Origin: Carnegiea gigantea
Lineage: Eukaryota > Streptophyta > Magnoliopsida > Caryophyllales > Cactaceae
Assembly (NCBI GenBank): GCA_029747015.1
Contig: JAKOGI010001348.1
Coordinates: 62,001 to 126,000 of the forward strand
Direction: 5' to 3'
Length of the DNA: 64,000 nt
Notes under the pieces: generated by a model
Databases searched by the model: none
Told to the model about the DNA's origin: nothing
The model's input: only the letters and a program-made list of their open reading frames with translations
Made by a program: the position numbers and the translations under genes
Part shown: positions 47,986 to 59,431 of the stretch, in pieces
How positions within the stretch are numbered: the stretch's first letter is position 1
Layout of the letters: each line of letters begins with the position of its first letter

Positions 47986-48089
47986 TGAAATTGAGTGATC
48001 ACATAATATTTAAACACTTGGCAATCACTTATTAAATATAGGTATTGTTTTCTTTTTTCTTTTTTAAAATAGTGATTAAGACATTGATT

Positions 48090-49370
48090 AAGATTTATTA
48101 ATAAGAGTAATTAGATCAAATTAATGTAAGCATTCAACTTATAGGTTAAAGTTTTTATTGGAAAAGTTGTTAAAATTGCATGGCCAATTTTATGTTTTGT
48201 ATTTTCTATGTTTTTTCATAAGAATTAGTATTTTCTTAAAACCTGTACAGATTTTATAGTTGTAATTTTAATGTGATAAATATGGAAACGATAAATTTGT
48301 GGGTCAAGAATATTGCAAATATCATTTTGAAAATTAGTTTTTAAATTAACTGTTTTATTATAGCTTTGCTTTAATGTATATCTACAAGTATTAGTTCGCC
48401 CCCCAAAAAAAAAATTGTTAAAGTCTTATATATTAGTATTTGAGAATGGGTAAAATAACTATTAACTCTTTGATTTTCTTAACATTTTGATGATATTGAT
48501 TAATGATATTTTAATTTTTTAATCAAACTTTGGTAGCTGATCAATATTTGTAACTGAGGCACTCTTTTTTTAACATATTTTGCATGGATTAGTTCCATTA
48601 TTTCTGATTTTATAACTTGTAATAACTTTTTTCCCCGCATAAAAAGAAATGCAATGCAGATATGCTCTAAGAGTAATAGGCCAAGTCGGCCATGGCATCT
48701 AGAAATTACTTTTCATAATTTTTGGAGGAAGGTCCTTTTCATAAAATATTTTAACTTTACATTTTATATTTCTATTGTATTTTTCAAAGGATTTTATTAC
48801 TCGTATTATATTTTGAATGTTCGATAATTTATTGACTTGGGACTATTACTGTGGGAATAAAAAATGTCTAGATGGTTATTGAAGCATTGGAAAAGTTATT
48901 AAGACACCAAGTTCAGTTTTTTTTCCTTTTTTTTTATAAGACTTATTATCTTTTTAGAACCTTGCAGAAATCTTACATTCATAATCTTAATACTATAAAA
49001 ATGAAAATGAAAAATCATTGTTCAAGAATATATAAATATCATTTTTTAAAAAATAAGATTGAAAATAATTATTTTATTATAGTACGTAATATATATTTAC
49101 AAATATTTCAGTTCGCCAAAGAAATTGCTTTAGTTTTAGTGATAATCTTATTATTAATTAATTAAGAATGTGCAAAATGACTATTAACTCATTGATTCTC
49201 CTTAACATTTTGATGGAATCAATTGATGATATTTTAATTTTTTTAACGAAACTTTTGCATCTAATGGATGTTTGTAACTGAGGCAGTTTCTTTTAACTTA
49301 TTATGCATAGATTCATTTTTCTAATGGACATTTGTAACTGATAGATATTGTTATTTTTCAATCAATGATA
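48090..49370. repeat. Diverged tandem duplication, offset about 725 bp
   Basis: ATTGGAAAAGTT at 48157 and 48886, TTAACATTTTGATG at about 48479 and 49203, and TTGTAACTGAGGCA at 48549 and 49272 keep the same order and spacing. The two AT-rich copies (about 48090-48740 and 48800-49370) differ by many substitutions. No coding function is supported. Confidence 0.75.
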
Positions 49371-50920
49371 CTTTGATTAATAGGCAATAACACGGGCAGT
49401 GTCATTTAGTAAATATATAGTAGTTCAAAAATAATTAGAATGGAAGCAAGTAATATTTCAAGAGTTAGTACAAATCGACGTGCCTTTACAACTAAACTAA
49501 ACATGGATTTGTTAAATACTTTAAATAATCAATTATAAATAAGCACAATTAAAATTTCTTGTTTTTTTGAATTAGGTTCAATATCAGCATGGTTCTAACT
49601 TTGTAATACTTTAGTTATTAACTTAAATTTAAAAATGGAACTTCTAGACTACATTTATCGAAATATTAATTAATTTTGGAAGATAAGAACGCGAATTTTG
49701 CCTAACAATATATTTATTATAGATATATTGGTTTATCACATACAAATTTGTTCAAGACGAAACTATAACAGTTTGTACCAAGAATGGATTTTGACACCAG
49801 TATATATGTGCAATTTATTAGGTACGCCCTAGAGTATAAGCTCTTGGTGTCCACGTCAGTGCCATGATGGAAAAGCAAAAAACAGAAAAAATAAAACAAA
49901 GTAGTAGTTTTGTGAATATATTTGTAGCTAAATCCTTTCGAGAAACCTTTTTAGGGGGGCCTCTCTCTCCTTCTTCAATTGTTATGAAAGACTAATCAAA
50001 TTATGTCACTTTCTCTCTCTATCACATTCTCTATGTAAACGATAGAGCTTGTATGATGTGAAAACTAAATAATATATGTTTATTAATCAAATAAGTTTTT
50101 TTTTTAACTGCAAAACCTTGACTTATTCATCACCTTATTAAACATTATTCATTGTCCTTTTGACTAGAAATTTTATTGCTTAATGGAGGTTGGTTATACT
50201 GACAAAGCACACTTAGTTATTGCTATAAGGAATATTGTACAATGTGAGAATTCAAGTAATTCATTAGGTGGTCGAGGATTGTTCTCTGGCAAACTGTATT
50301 TTTGTTTATTGAGTTAGACATGGTTGTTCATTGTCTAGTTTGACTATGTTCATTGAATCATTGCATTATTGTTGTTCACTGTTAAACTAGAACATGGAAG
50401 AAGTAAGGCAAGATGAGGGGGATAAAAAGAATGTTCATCCATGACATTGTTGAACCATAGTTCGAAAGTGAAAAAGAATGTTCATCCATGGTGTTTTTGA
50501 ACCACAGTTGCTTGTTTTTGCTCCATTTACACTACTCTTCTCCATTTTTGACCAAAACTCCAATGCAAGGAGGATTTGATAAGTTGATCTAGTGAGATTG
50601 TAGAATTAAGTTAGACTATGCGGCTAAAATTAGTGAATTTTGACATACAATTTATTCATTTTTGGGAGTTGAATACATCATTGAAGAAGAGGGGGAAAAC
50701 TGAGTAGATAGAAAAAAGAAGATGATGAAAAAGGGTTCAAGGGATAGGGAGAATGCTTATGCAATTGATGTGTTTAGCTTCCTGGTTTGTTCAGAGGTTG
50801 AATTTGTAGGAAAGAAGCAAGGAAGAGGGGGGAAGCAGGGAAGAGAGAAAAGCAATTGAAGCACGTCCATTTTGGTGTGATGGTTATTTCCTTTTTTTCT
50901 TTTTTTTCTTTTTTTTTTTT
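49371..50920. other. Intergenic region
   Basis: No gene recognised. It holds a 47-bp tandem duplication (50424-50517) and a T-rich tract before 50921. Confidence 0.45.
50424..50517. repeat. 47-bp tandem duplication
   Basis: AAAAAGAATGTTCATCCATG occurs at 50424 and 50471; the downstream TTGAACCA[TC]AGTT also repeats. Confidence 0.9.
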
Positions 50921-51034
50921 TTGGTGTTGTGTGCTAGCATATAACTGTCTTACCATGTGGACCAACAAGTATATACTTGAGTAAAATTGGTGTTGTGTGC
51001 TAGCATATAATTATCTTACCATGTGGACCGACAA
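50921..51034. repeat. 67-bp direct repeat at the CACTA border
   Basis: TTGGTGTTGTGTGCTAGCAT occurs at 50921 and 50988; the second copy runs about 46 bp to ACCGACAA. It lies directly outside the first CACTA subterminal repeats. Confidence 0.88.
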
Positions 51035-51500
51035 TTGTTTTACCAAAAAAGCGGTCACAAATTGAGTAAAATCGGTCACAAATGACAATTGTGACCGAAC
51101 TTATGACTGAATACAGCCGTCACAAAACCCTTGGTCGAAAATTGGATTTGTGACTGATTCGGTCACAAATTGAGGTGCCATTTGTGACCAATTCTGTGGT
51201 TAATATTTGTGACCGAATTTGTGACTACGTTTTTTTTTTGGACACCATTGTTCAGACGACTTTTGCGATAAGAACTTAAGACCGACTTGTGATTGACTTT
51301 GCAACTGAATTGGTATTGTCATTGATTTTGTAACTGATATCGATCATATAATTTGCAACTGTGATTGTGACTGCCGTTTTTTATGACTGATTTTGTTGAA
51401 AATTTGCCAATTGTGTGCCCGTATCTGCCGCCGAATTTGGTACGATCAAAAATAATTTGTGACCGTTTTTATGACTGATTTTTCTGTAAAATCTTGAACC
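51034..51500. repeat. CACTA subterminal repeats
   Basis: At least ten copies of a GGTCACAAAT / ATTTGTGACCGA word in both orientations. Such short repeats near the ends are the binding sites of the TNPA-type protein in En/Spm (family knowledge). Confidence 0.8.
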
Positions 51501-51799
51501 ATGTATTTGTAATGTTGTTGCTTTCCTTGAATTTACGAAATTTCAATATGTAATTTTGTGTGACAACCAAACTTCAACCAAACTTTATGATTCCAAAATA
51601 ACCAAATATGGTTCCAGCACAAATAACCAGCACAAGTACCTTAGTACCAAATTTCATAGTTTCATAACCAAATAAGGTTTCAACCCAAGGAACTTAGTAC
51701 CAAACATTCAAACTTAAATTACAAAGTTCAACGTCATTCAAAGTAATCCAAACCACAAAGTAAAGCATATGACACCATCAAACATTGTTGGCATAACAA
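51501..51799. other. CACTA 3' non-coding segment
   Basis: AT-rich, with AACCAAA words repeated three or four times (51565-51700) between the subterminal repeats and the TNPA-like stop codon. No gene seen. Confidence 0.5.
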
Positions 51800-51861
51800 T
51801 CATACATGATCCTCATACTCATCGCCATCATCATCTTCATTCTCTTGTTCATCACCATCAC

Positions 51862-51895
<34 letters not shown>

Positions 51896-52570
51896 TTCTT
51901 CTTCTTCTTCTTCTTCTTCTTCTGCTTCACCACTCTCTTCACCACCACGACTACTATTTCCCTTTCCAACATTAACATTAGCGAACACGGGAATTATAAC
52001 ATTCATTCGTTGCAACAGAGATTTTACAAGTTCATTGGTTTCAGAAAGTTGTTTAGCGGTTTGGTCTAGTTTTTTCTCAGCCCGATTCAATCTCTTCTTT
52101 AGCTTTTTCTTTGATTGCTTCTCCTTTTCAAGTACTTCAATAGGAACTTTAGTAGTAGTTGATGGACTCGTAGTAGAGGCACATGAACCTTCCATTCTAA
52201 ATCTATAAATTTTACCTTTCTTAGTGAGTCCAACAACTCCCTTTCAAGTATTCATTTAAATTTGTGTAGACAATTGAGGAACTGGTGTTTCATCACTCGG
52301 AGTACCTTCACCTTGGGTACATGGTTGGATCTAAGCAAGTCTTTTTTTATACTTTTCCTATATTAACAAAAATTTAAATATCTATGTCATTTCAATCATA
52401 GAAGACAAACAAATATTTAAGTAAATTAAAAAAATTTCTAAAAACAAGTCACTCACATATGCCTCTTTTGACTTTTCATCCACAAATGAAAGATATTTTT
52501 TCATAGAGTGGGTGTGCGCAAATGATTCATCAATCGTCGATTATGTTTTCAATTCTTTAAAGTACATACA
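51800..52570 (-). pseudogene. CACTA TNPA-like / Transposase_24 gene, C-terminal part
   Basis: Minus-strand words SFAHTHSMKKYLSFVDEKSK (about 52470-52530) and a 131-codon frame at 52195-51800. The latter has a Lys/Leu-rich coiled-coil-like part (EVLEKEKQSKKKLKKRLNRA, LSETNELVKSLL) and an acidic tail of nine Glu and about eleven Asp encoded by a CTT/CAT microsatellite. This matches the C-terminal layout of plant transposase-24 proteins that partner the TNP2 transposase. The gene is cut at 52603 by the LTR element and resumes at 59432. Confidence 0.78.
51861..51923. repeat. (CAT)n(CTT)n microsatellite encoding an acidic tail
   Basis: About 11 CAT units followed by about 9 CTT units; on the minus strand these are the Asp and Glu runs of the TNPA-like frame. 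The His/Leu readings on the plus strand are shadows. Confidence 0.95.
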
Positions 52571-52597
52571 ATTACAAATAGAATAAGTAATTACCAA

Positions 52598-52602
52598 ATA
52601 TG
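52598..52602. repeat. TSD (ATATG) of the G3 LTR element, left
   Basis: ATATG at 52598-52602 equals ATATG at 59427-59431. Confidence 0.93.
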
Positions 52603-53815
52603 TGTTCAACCCAAAGTTATGATATTTTATACCCTTTTATTATCTAATATTTGCTCAAAATAAATTATTAAATTGGGATTTTACTATGTGTTTGTTTATT
52701 TTGTAGAAATTGAAAGAAAGCATGAGAAAGAAATAAATAGTGAGCTCAAATAAAGAATTGGACCAGAAAGAGAAAAGAAAAAAGAAGAGACTAGACAGGA
52801 GCCCAAGATCGTAAGCCCAACCATCCCCTTCCTAGTCTTCCCCCTTCTTTTCTCTCTCTCGGGCCTGGCCCGTATGCCTTCCCTGCTTGTTTTCTCGAAA
52901 ATGAGCTTGGCCTATTACTTACCGAAAACCCGGTCCCCCCTCTCTCTCTTTCCTTCTTTCCTTGTTTTGTTTTTTCCTTGGCCGGCCCAACTCCTATTTC
53001 ATCACCAGCCTGCCTCTCACGTGCCAATCTGCAGGCCCCCCTCATGTCTTCTTCTTCTTCCTCATGACCCAAAGGAGCTCGAAAAAATATGGCAAATCAG
53101 AGCCCCTGGCGGTTGTTTTTCTTCACCTTCCACCATGAACACAGCAGCCGTTTCATCATCTCTCTCCTCACCATTTATTGAGTCATCATCACCATCTTCA
53201 AGACAAACATTATAGAAGATGGAGGGACCAGGGGGGCTCGAATGGAGGTTATGAAAGTTGAAGAGCAGAGCACCGAGAAAGTGAAGGCAGTTCGGGTAGC
53301 AACTAGAGACAGTTTTCGTTTTCAATTCTTTTTAGTTCCAGATTAGTTTTTAGCTTTTCCTTCTTCTTCAATTTCGTAGCTTAAGTTTTCCAGATTCAGT
53401 TGTTAGAGTTTTAAAGTTCATGTAATTGCTTGAGTTTGGCTCAATTAGAGTTAGTAATTTGGTGAGTTTGACGTTTAGTGGTTCTTCCCCTATTGCGGTA
53501 TATTCAGTTTGCTCTTGATTTTAGTTCTGGATTGCACTTCACTTTGCTCTGCATCAAAGGAAGGTTAGCTAATTTGTGTGTTTTGCTGAATGAGTAATCA
53601 CGGCTAAGTGTTGTTGGCTTAAAGTATTTGCCATTGGTTTTTGAGCCTTATTTTGGTGAGGTTCTTTGCAAAGCCAGTAGTTGGGTAATTTTTTTAGCAT
53701 TTGGATTTTAATTTAGTTTAAAAGTTTAGGCAACCTTATTTTACAACCATCTCTGTGGATCGACACCGTTCAAGTACTACGACGATTAACCGTATACTTG
53801 CAAATTTTACTAACA
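52603..53815 (+). repeat. 5' LTR of G3 (1213 bp)
   Basis: TGTTCAACCC to ACTAACA. Matches the 3' LTR at both ends, but carries one copy of a ~400-bp segment that is duplicated there. Confidence 0.94.
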
Positions 53816-53821
53816 AGTTTT

Positions 53822-53839
53822 TGGCACCGTTTTCGGGGA
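53822..53839 (+). promoter_or_regulatory. Primer binding site of G3 (tRNA-Asp)
   Basis: TGGCACCGTTTTCGGGGA, six bases after the LTR; three changes from TGGCGCCGTTGCCGGGGA. Confidence 0.85.
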
Positions 53840-55030
53840 TAGATTTGTAAAATTTGGTTGCTTCAAGTCGTAGTTTAATTATTCAAGTTATTTTAGTTTT
53901 AGTTTTATAATTGTGATTTATAGTTTAAATTAAGTCGTTATTTCGTTTTAATAATTTAGTTGAGTTTTGATTTTTGAATTTAGTTAGTATTTTGATTTTT
54001 GTTTTTGTTGAGATTAGTTTCATCTTGATTTTTAGAAGTTATTTGCTGGTAAAAAAACAGTACTAATCAGTTTAGTTCATGTGTAGCAAAAGGCGACAAG
54101 CTAGAACTGATTCAAAAAAAAATCAGATCAGTGCAAATTTTTCACCAATTTTACATTTTGTTTGAATTTTCTGGAGCAATTCTGGTGTGATTTTTGTTGC
54201 GTTGATATTTTAGTCTAGATTCAGCATAATTTTTAGAGTTTGTGTGAATTTTTCTGGAATTTTTCGGACTGTTTGGAATTTTCTGTGAATTTTGGAATTA
54301 ATTTTCTATTTTGATTTTTCTGCACTATTTGGGGACAGAAAGAATTCAGAAAAAAAGTATATATTTATGTCCCTTGCAATTGTGTGGAATTTTCTGTGTA
54401 TTTAGTTCTAATTTGAGGAGTTTTGTCTTTTGATTTAATTTTATTTGTAGAATTGGGTTGTTTAGGTTTAGTTTATTTTCTAATTCTCTTTTAGTTTATT
54501 GGTGGTTGTGTTTTTGTTTTATATTTGGTCATTTTCTGTTTGTATATTGTTTTGAGGGTTGATTCACCTTTCTATTTTGTTTTGTGTTCTAAAAGAAAAG
54601 AAAAAAAATAGAAAAATCACAAAAAAATCACAAAAACAAGATCATAAAAAGGAAAATGGTGTACAAGCTTTGTGTTTGTTCTCCTTTTTGTCTTTTAGTG
54701 TTAGGATAATTATTGATTGTGTCTTTTGCGTTTTTCTTTTCTTTTTGTAACATAGTTTTATTTTTGTTAGTTTATTTTGTTTTGTTCACTTAATTATTTG
54801 AGTTTCTTGTTTTTGCTTTAATCATTAGTTTGTAAATAGCATCCTAGATGTATTTTCTTTTCTAAAAGAAAAGCAAAAAATTCAAAACTTGAAAATTCAA
54901 AAAAAATTGAAAAAATCTTAAAATTGAAAAAACACGAGTTTCAAGCATGCCAGCTTTTAATTTCCCGCCATGCAAGCATAAACCTTTTTAGAGTTATCTT
55001 TCGAGACTTAATGATTATCGTGCTTAGTTG
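53840..55030 (+). other. G3 leader
   Basis: T-rich, non-coding, like the G1 leader (shared AATTTTCTGTGTAT and TTTTCTGCACT words), without the SINE. The frame at 54559-54750 is not supported. Confidence 0.6.
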
Positions 55031-56610
55031 AATCAAAATTTTCAAAAATGGGAAATTTGTGAGGTTATTACTGTGGGTTTGAATTCTGAATCTTAGGGTT
55101 GTGTTGAGTCTATTTGTCCTGGAGGTGTACTAAGTTTATTATCTAAAACTCAAGATGAAGTTTGGGATTTCTTTGAAAAATTATCTTGGGATACCTTTGC
55201 GTTTGAACAAGCTAAAAAGAATTTTGGATACCCAACTTCTAATGAGTCTGTTTTCATGCTAATCCTTACCCTCATGATCACTTTATGAATTCATATGACC
55301 CCTCTTATTATTGTGTGTCCCCTGTTTTGTGTGAATATTGTGACTCTTCTGATCATAATACTTATGCCTGTCCATATCATGCTTATGTTGATGCTACTTG
55401 TGTAAGTGTGGAAAACAAGATAAATGAATTGACTTATAAGATGATAGAGAATCTGAAGGAGAGAATTGCTGAATATTCTCAATGTTTTACTCAAAGTATG
55501 GAGGATACTAATTTACATGAGCCTGACTCTAGTTTAGGATCTCCTAAACCTGAAATTAGTCTCTACGATAATTTTGAACCCTCTTGTCAATCTAGGTCTA
55601 ATTTGTAAGATGTCATGCCTTTGCCTAGTCTAGATCAAGAGAGTGACTTCCCTCTGTCTCCATCCCTTACCCTTGCACCTGAATTTAACTCACCTAAGGA
55701 CGTCACTGAGGATGTCCTAGTTTCTGCCAACCCACCCACCACTTTAAATGATTCTTTTGAGTTCGAGGAGGGTGATGAATGTGGGAATCCTAGTAAGTTA
55801 GATTTAAGCGTCATAGCTAATTTTGAGCACCATGAGTTAGATGAGTTAGAAGTTATTTCTTTTCAGGAGCCATGTGAGGAGGACATTGAGCCCACTGCTT
55901 TCGAATTCAATGATGATATTCTTTATGCGGAATATGAATCTTTTTCTTGTGGGTTTGATGTCAATGTAGGTTTGAAAGTGGATTTGTGTGCTGAATATGA
56001 ATCTTTTTGTTTTTACCCTCTCCAAACTAACCTCCTTTTTGGAAATTGCAAGTCTGAATTTGTTGAGTCTGAGAGCATTGCCAATAAGAATTTTGTTTTA
56101 GATCAGACTCATACGCATATTGGACTTAAGAGACTTGTGGACTTAGGATCCCCTATTTTATCTATACCGGTCATTCATGATGATATACTTTCTAGACCGA
56201 TGACCCACTTCCTGGCTACTTTTAAGTACATCTATCTAATTTCTAATTGGGCCCATTAGTTTGACAAATTGAAGAGGGCCCTCACTTGTGCTGCTTTATT
56301 GTGGTGGATGTACTCTATTTGGTACCAACTCTTACATATTCATTGTCTTAATTTTATCGAGAGTTGGTCTTCTGTTTTTGACAACCTACTTCGCACTTTA
56401 TTGGGATTTGATGTGAGTAGCAATGTTGCTTTTGATATGGAGTGGCTGATGCTCCATAATCCTCTATCTAAGCACATTTCAAGAGGCTATAACTTAGGTG
56501 TACTTCTGCACCTGACCTGGTATAAATGTTCCTTTTTATCTCCTCTTTTAATTTGTTTTCTTTCGTATATATTTTTGTGGCTTTATTTTTTTTTTCCTTT
56601 TGAATTTTAG
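55031..56610 (+). pseudogene. gag-like reading frame of G3 with zinc knuckle
   Basis: Upstream sequence reads KTQDEVWDFFEKLSWDTFAF (about 55150-55205), a gag C-terminal word, then a frameshift near 55255. From 55285 one frame continues to 56610 with in-frame stops at 55606-55608 and 56257-56259. It contains CEYCDSSDHNTYAC (C-x2-C-x4-H-x4-C, residues about 18-31), then an acidic Ser/Pro-rich region, a Cys/Phe-rich part, and a hydrophobic last 110 residues (KRALTCAALLWWMYSIWYQ). The acidic and last parts are not recognised; they occupy the pol position, but no enzyme motif is seen. The two stops in one long frame suggest recent decay. Confidence 0.7.
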
Positions 56611-57799
56611 AGTCTTATCTTTGTCTTTAATTTTGAGTTTTCTTTTTCATTTTGTATATTTGTGTTGCTTTAGTTTTTATTTTATGTTTTCTGTTTGTTT
56701 TCACTCCCAATGAGGATATTGTGAGATTTAGGTGTGGGGTGGGGAAACTTTGAAAGTTTGAAAAATTTTGATGAAAATTTTGAAAAAAAAAATTGAAAAA
56801 AATTTTTAAAACTTTAAAAAATTCAAAAAGATTTTTGTTTTATTTTGGGGGAAGCTTCGTACTTTTCTGATCAGCTTAAATCCTCTGTACTTTGATTTTT
56901 AGCTTGTATGTAAGCGTGATGTGCATGATAGATCTCCATCCTCAGTGTCTCATTCTAAGCCCTACTTCTAACCCCAATTGTCCATTGTTGTTGTGTAATC
57001 CAATCCTTGTTTATACCATCATCATTTTCTTAAGGTCTTAGGTCTTCCATGATTGACTCTTCCACTTGTCTTTGACACGATTACTTTGGTTTTTAGTGTG
57101 CTGGAAAAAAATGAAAATGTAAATAAAATGAGAATGAAAAGAAAGAAAGAAAAGAAAAGAAGGAATGACAAGCATCCCTTTGAGGCATGCACTACTGGAC
57201 GTTACCCTTTGAGGCACGTGCTACTGGGTGTTACCCTTTGAGGCAATATTACTACTGGAAAAGCTTGCTTCCTATGTTATTAAATCAATAATGTAATTTG
57301 TGTTAGTTAAGTGGGATTGAATTTGATTCTTGTAAGCCTAAGCCCTAGGATGATGATGCACTTGCACACGAGTACTAGGATAGATTCAAAGTCTTAATGT
57401 ACAATAGGGTAAAAAGTTAGTGCTTTGATGCCATCCATGAGGTAGAGAGTCTTGATGAGTACATTTTCTTTATATGTAGACTAATATCTTTACTATATGG
57501 GTGATTTAGTTGATTAGAATGTGTATTTTATCTTTCCCCAGTTTTGTACATATTAGTTTTTGAGGGGAAAAAACCAAAAAAAGATTTTTGAGTTTTTGTT
57601 TAAGTTTTCTTTTATAGATTTGGGGGTATATCTTCTGCAAACCCTCACAAGACCTTACTTGTCTACTAGGGGTAACTAAGGGATTTAAAGAGCTTGTTGC
57701 GCATGCTAAGTGCAACCGTGATTCCTACGAAAGTGAGTTACGATTTTATTTTCTTTTCTAGGATTTTTAGATTTGTTTAACTCGAGGACGAGCAAAACT
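56611..57799 (+). other. 3' non-coding region of G3
   Basis: T-rich tract, the CCCAATGAGGATATTGTGAG motif plus GGTGTGGGGTGGGG (about 56706-56745), and three 29-bp repeats at 57176-57258. Closely parallels the 3' region of G1 (TCACAA...ACTCGTC/CTTGTC, GCTAAGTGCAAC words). No gene. Confidence 0.65.
57176..57258. repeat. 29-bp tandem repeat, three units
   Basis: CCCTTTGAGGCA starts at 57176, 57205 and 57234, each followed by an ACTACTGG-like word. Confidence 0.93.
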
Positions 57800-57800
57800 T

Positions 57801-57815
57801 AGCTGTGGGGGTATT
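57801..57815 (+). promoter_or_regulatory. Polypurine-type tract of G3
   Basis: AGCTGTGGGGGTATT directly before the LTR start, preceded by GAGGACGAGCAAAACTT as in G1 and, in variant form, G2. Confidence 0.78.
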
Positions 57816-59426
57816 TGTTCAACCTAAAATTATAATATTTTATATCCTTTTATTATCTAGTATTTGCTCGAAATAAATTATTAAATTAGGATTTTAATAT
57901 GTGTTTGTTCATTTTGTAGGAAGTGGAAGAAAGCATGACAAAGAAATAAATAATGAGCTCAAATAAGGAATTGGACCAGAAAGAGAAAAGAAAAAAGAAG
58001 AGACTAGACAGGAGCCCAAGATTGCGAGCCCAACCGTCCCCTTCCTAGTCTTCCCCCTTCTTTTCTCTCTCTCGGGCCTGGCCTGTATGCCTTCCTTGCT
58101 TGTTTTCTCGAAAATGGGCTTGGCCCATTACTTACCCAAAATCCGGTCCCCCCTCTCTCTTTCCTTCTGTCCTTGTTTTGTTTTTTCCTTGGCCAGCCCA
58201 GCTCCTATTTCATCACTAGCCTGCCTCTCATATGCCAATCTGCAGCCCCCCTCACATCTTCTTCTTCTTCCTCACGACCCAGAGGAGCCCAAAAAAACAT
58301 GGCAAATCAGAGCCCCTGGCGGCTGTTCACCTTCCTCCATGAATGCAGCAGCCGTTTCATCCTCTCTCTCCTCACCATTTATTAAGTCATCATCACCATC
58401 TTCAAGACAACAGTTATGGAAGAACGCGAGCCCAACCGTCCCCTTCCTAGTCTTCCCCCTTCTTTTCTCTCTCTCAGCGTGGTCCGTATGCCTTCCCTAC
58501 TTGTTTTCTCGAAAATGGGCTTGGCCCATTACTTACCTAAAACCCGGTCCCCCCTCTCTCTTTCCTTATTTCTATGTTTTGTTTTTTTCTTGGTCGGCCC
58601 AACTCCTATTTCATCACCAGTCTGCCTCTCACATGCCAATCTGCAGCCCCCCTCATGTCTTCTTCTTCTACCTCACGGCCCAGAGGAGCTCAAAAAATAG
58701 GGCAAATCAGAGCCCCTGGTGACTGTTCTTCTTCACCTTCCTCCATGAGTGTAGCAGCCATTTCTTCCTCTCTCTCCTCACCATTTATTGAGTCATCATC
58801 ACCGTCTTCAAGACAACGATTATGGAAGATGGAGCGACAGAGGGGGGCTCGAATGGAGGTTACAAAAGTCGAAGAGTAGAGCACCGAGAAAGTGAAGGTA
58901 GTTCGGGTAGCAACTAGAGACAATTTTCGTTTTCAATTCTTTTCAGTTCCAGATTAGTTTTTAGCTTTTCCTTCTTCTTCAATTTCGTAGCTTAAGTTTT
59001 CCAGATTATGTTTTTAGAGTTTTAATGTTCATGTAATTGCTTGAGTTTGGCTCAATTGGAGTTAGTAATTTGGTGAGTTTGATGTTTAGTATTCTTCTCT
59101 TGTTGCGGTATATTCAGTTCGCTCTTGATTTCAGTTCTGGATTGCACTTCACTTTGCTCTTCGTCAAAGGAAGGTTAGCTGATTTGTGTGTCTTGCTGAA
59201 TGCATAATCACGGCTAAGTGTTGGTGGCTTGAAGTATTTACCATTTGGTTTTTGAGCCTTGTGTTGGTGAGGTTCTTTGCAAAGCTAGTAGTTGGGTAAT
59301 TTTTTTTAGCATTTGGATTTTAATTTAGTTTAAAGTTTAGGTAACCTTATTTCACAACCATCTCTGTGGATCGACACCTTTCAAATATTATGACGATTAA
59401 CCGTATCCTTGCAGATTTCATTAACA
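57816..59426 (+). repeat. 3' LTR of G3 (1611 bp) with internal duplication
   Basis: TGTTCAACC to ATTAACA. About 398 bp longer than the 5' LTR because a segment is present twice in tandem (about 58024-58426 and 58427-58828). Both copies begin near GCGAGCCCAACCGTCCCC. Confidence 0.93.
58024..58828. repeat. ~402-bp tandem duplication inside the 3' LTR of G3
   Basis: GCGAGCCCAACCGTCCCCTT at about 58025 and 58427, GAAAATGGGCTTGGCCCATT at 58110 and 58512, and AGTCATCATCACC at 58385 and 58791 keep a constant offset near 402. The 5' LTR has a single copy. Long frames here (58087-58722) merely read through the two copies. Confidence 0.92.
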
Positions 59427-59431
59427 ATATG

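Larger units (their letters stand above)
52603..59426 (+). mobile_element. Non-autonomous gypsy-type LTR element G3
   Basis: LTRs 52603-53815 and 57816-59426 (TG...CA) with a perfect ATATG duplication, a tRNA-Asp-type primer site and a purine tract. The 4.0-kb interior has a gag-like segment with a zinc knuckle and an acidic reading frame, but no protease, RT, RNase H or integrase. LTRs and borders resemble G1, so it probably relied on a G1-like partner. It interrupts the CACTA TNPA-like gene. Confidence 0.93.

Noticed and set aside
47481..47988. Frames of 60-157 codons in several phases
   Set aside because: Readings of the TG/CA microsatellite, not genes.
48872..49165. 97-codon plus frame
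   Set aside because: Lies in the diverged AT-rich duplication; the other copy does not keep it open.
51769..52069. Plus-strand His/Leu and Ile/Phe frames
   Set aside because: Shadows of the minus-strand acidic tail encoded by CTT/CAT repeats.
58087..58923. Coding frames of 94-211 codons in the 3' LTR of G3
   Set aside because: They run through a CT-rich LTR segment and its tandem copy; same segment is non-coding in the 5' LTR (52874-53215).
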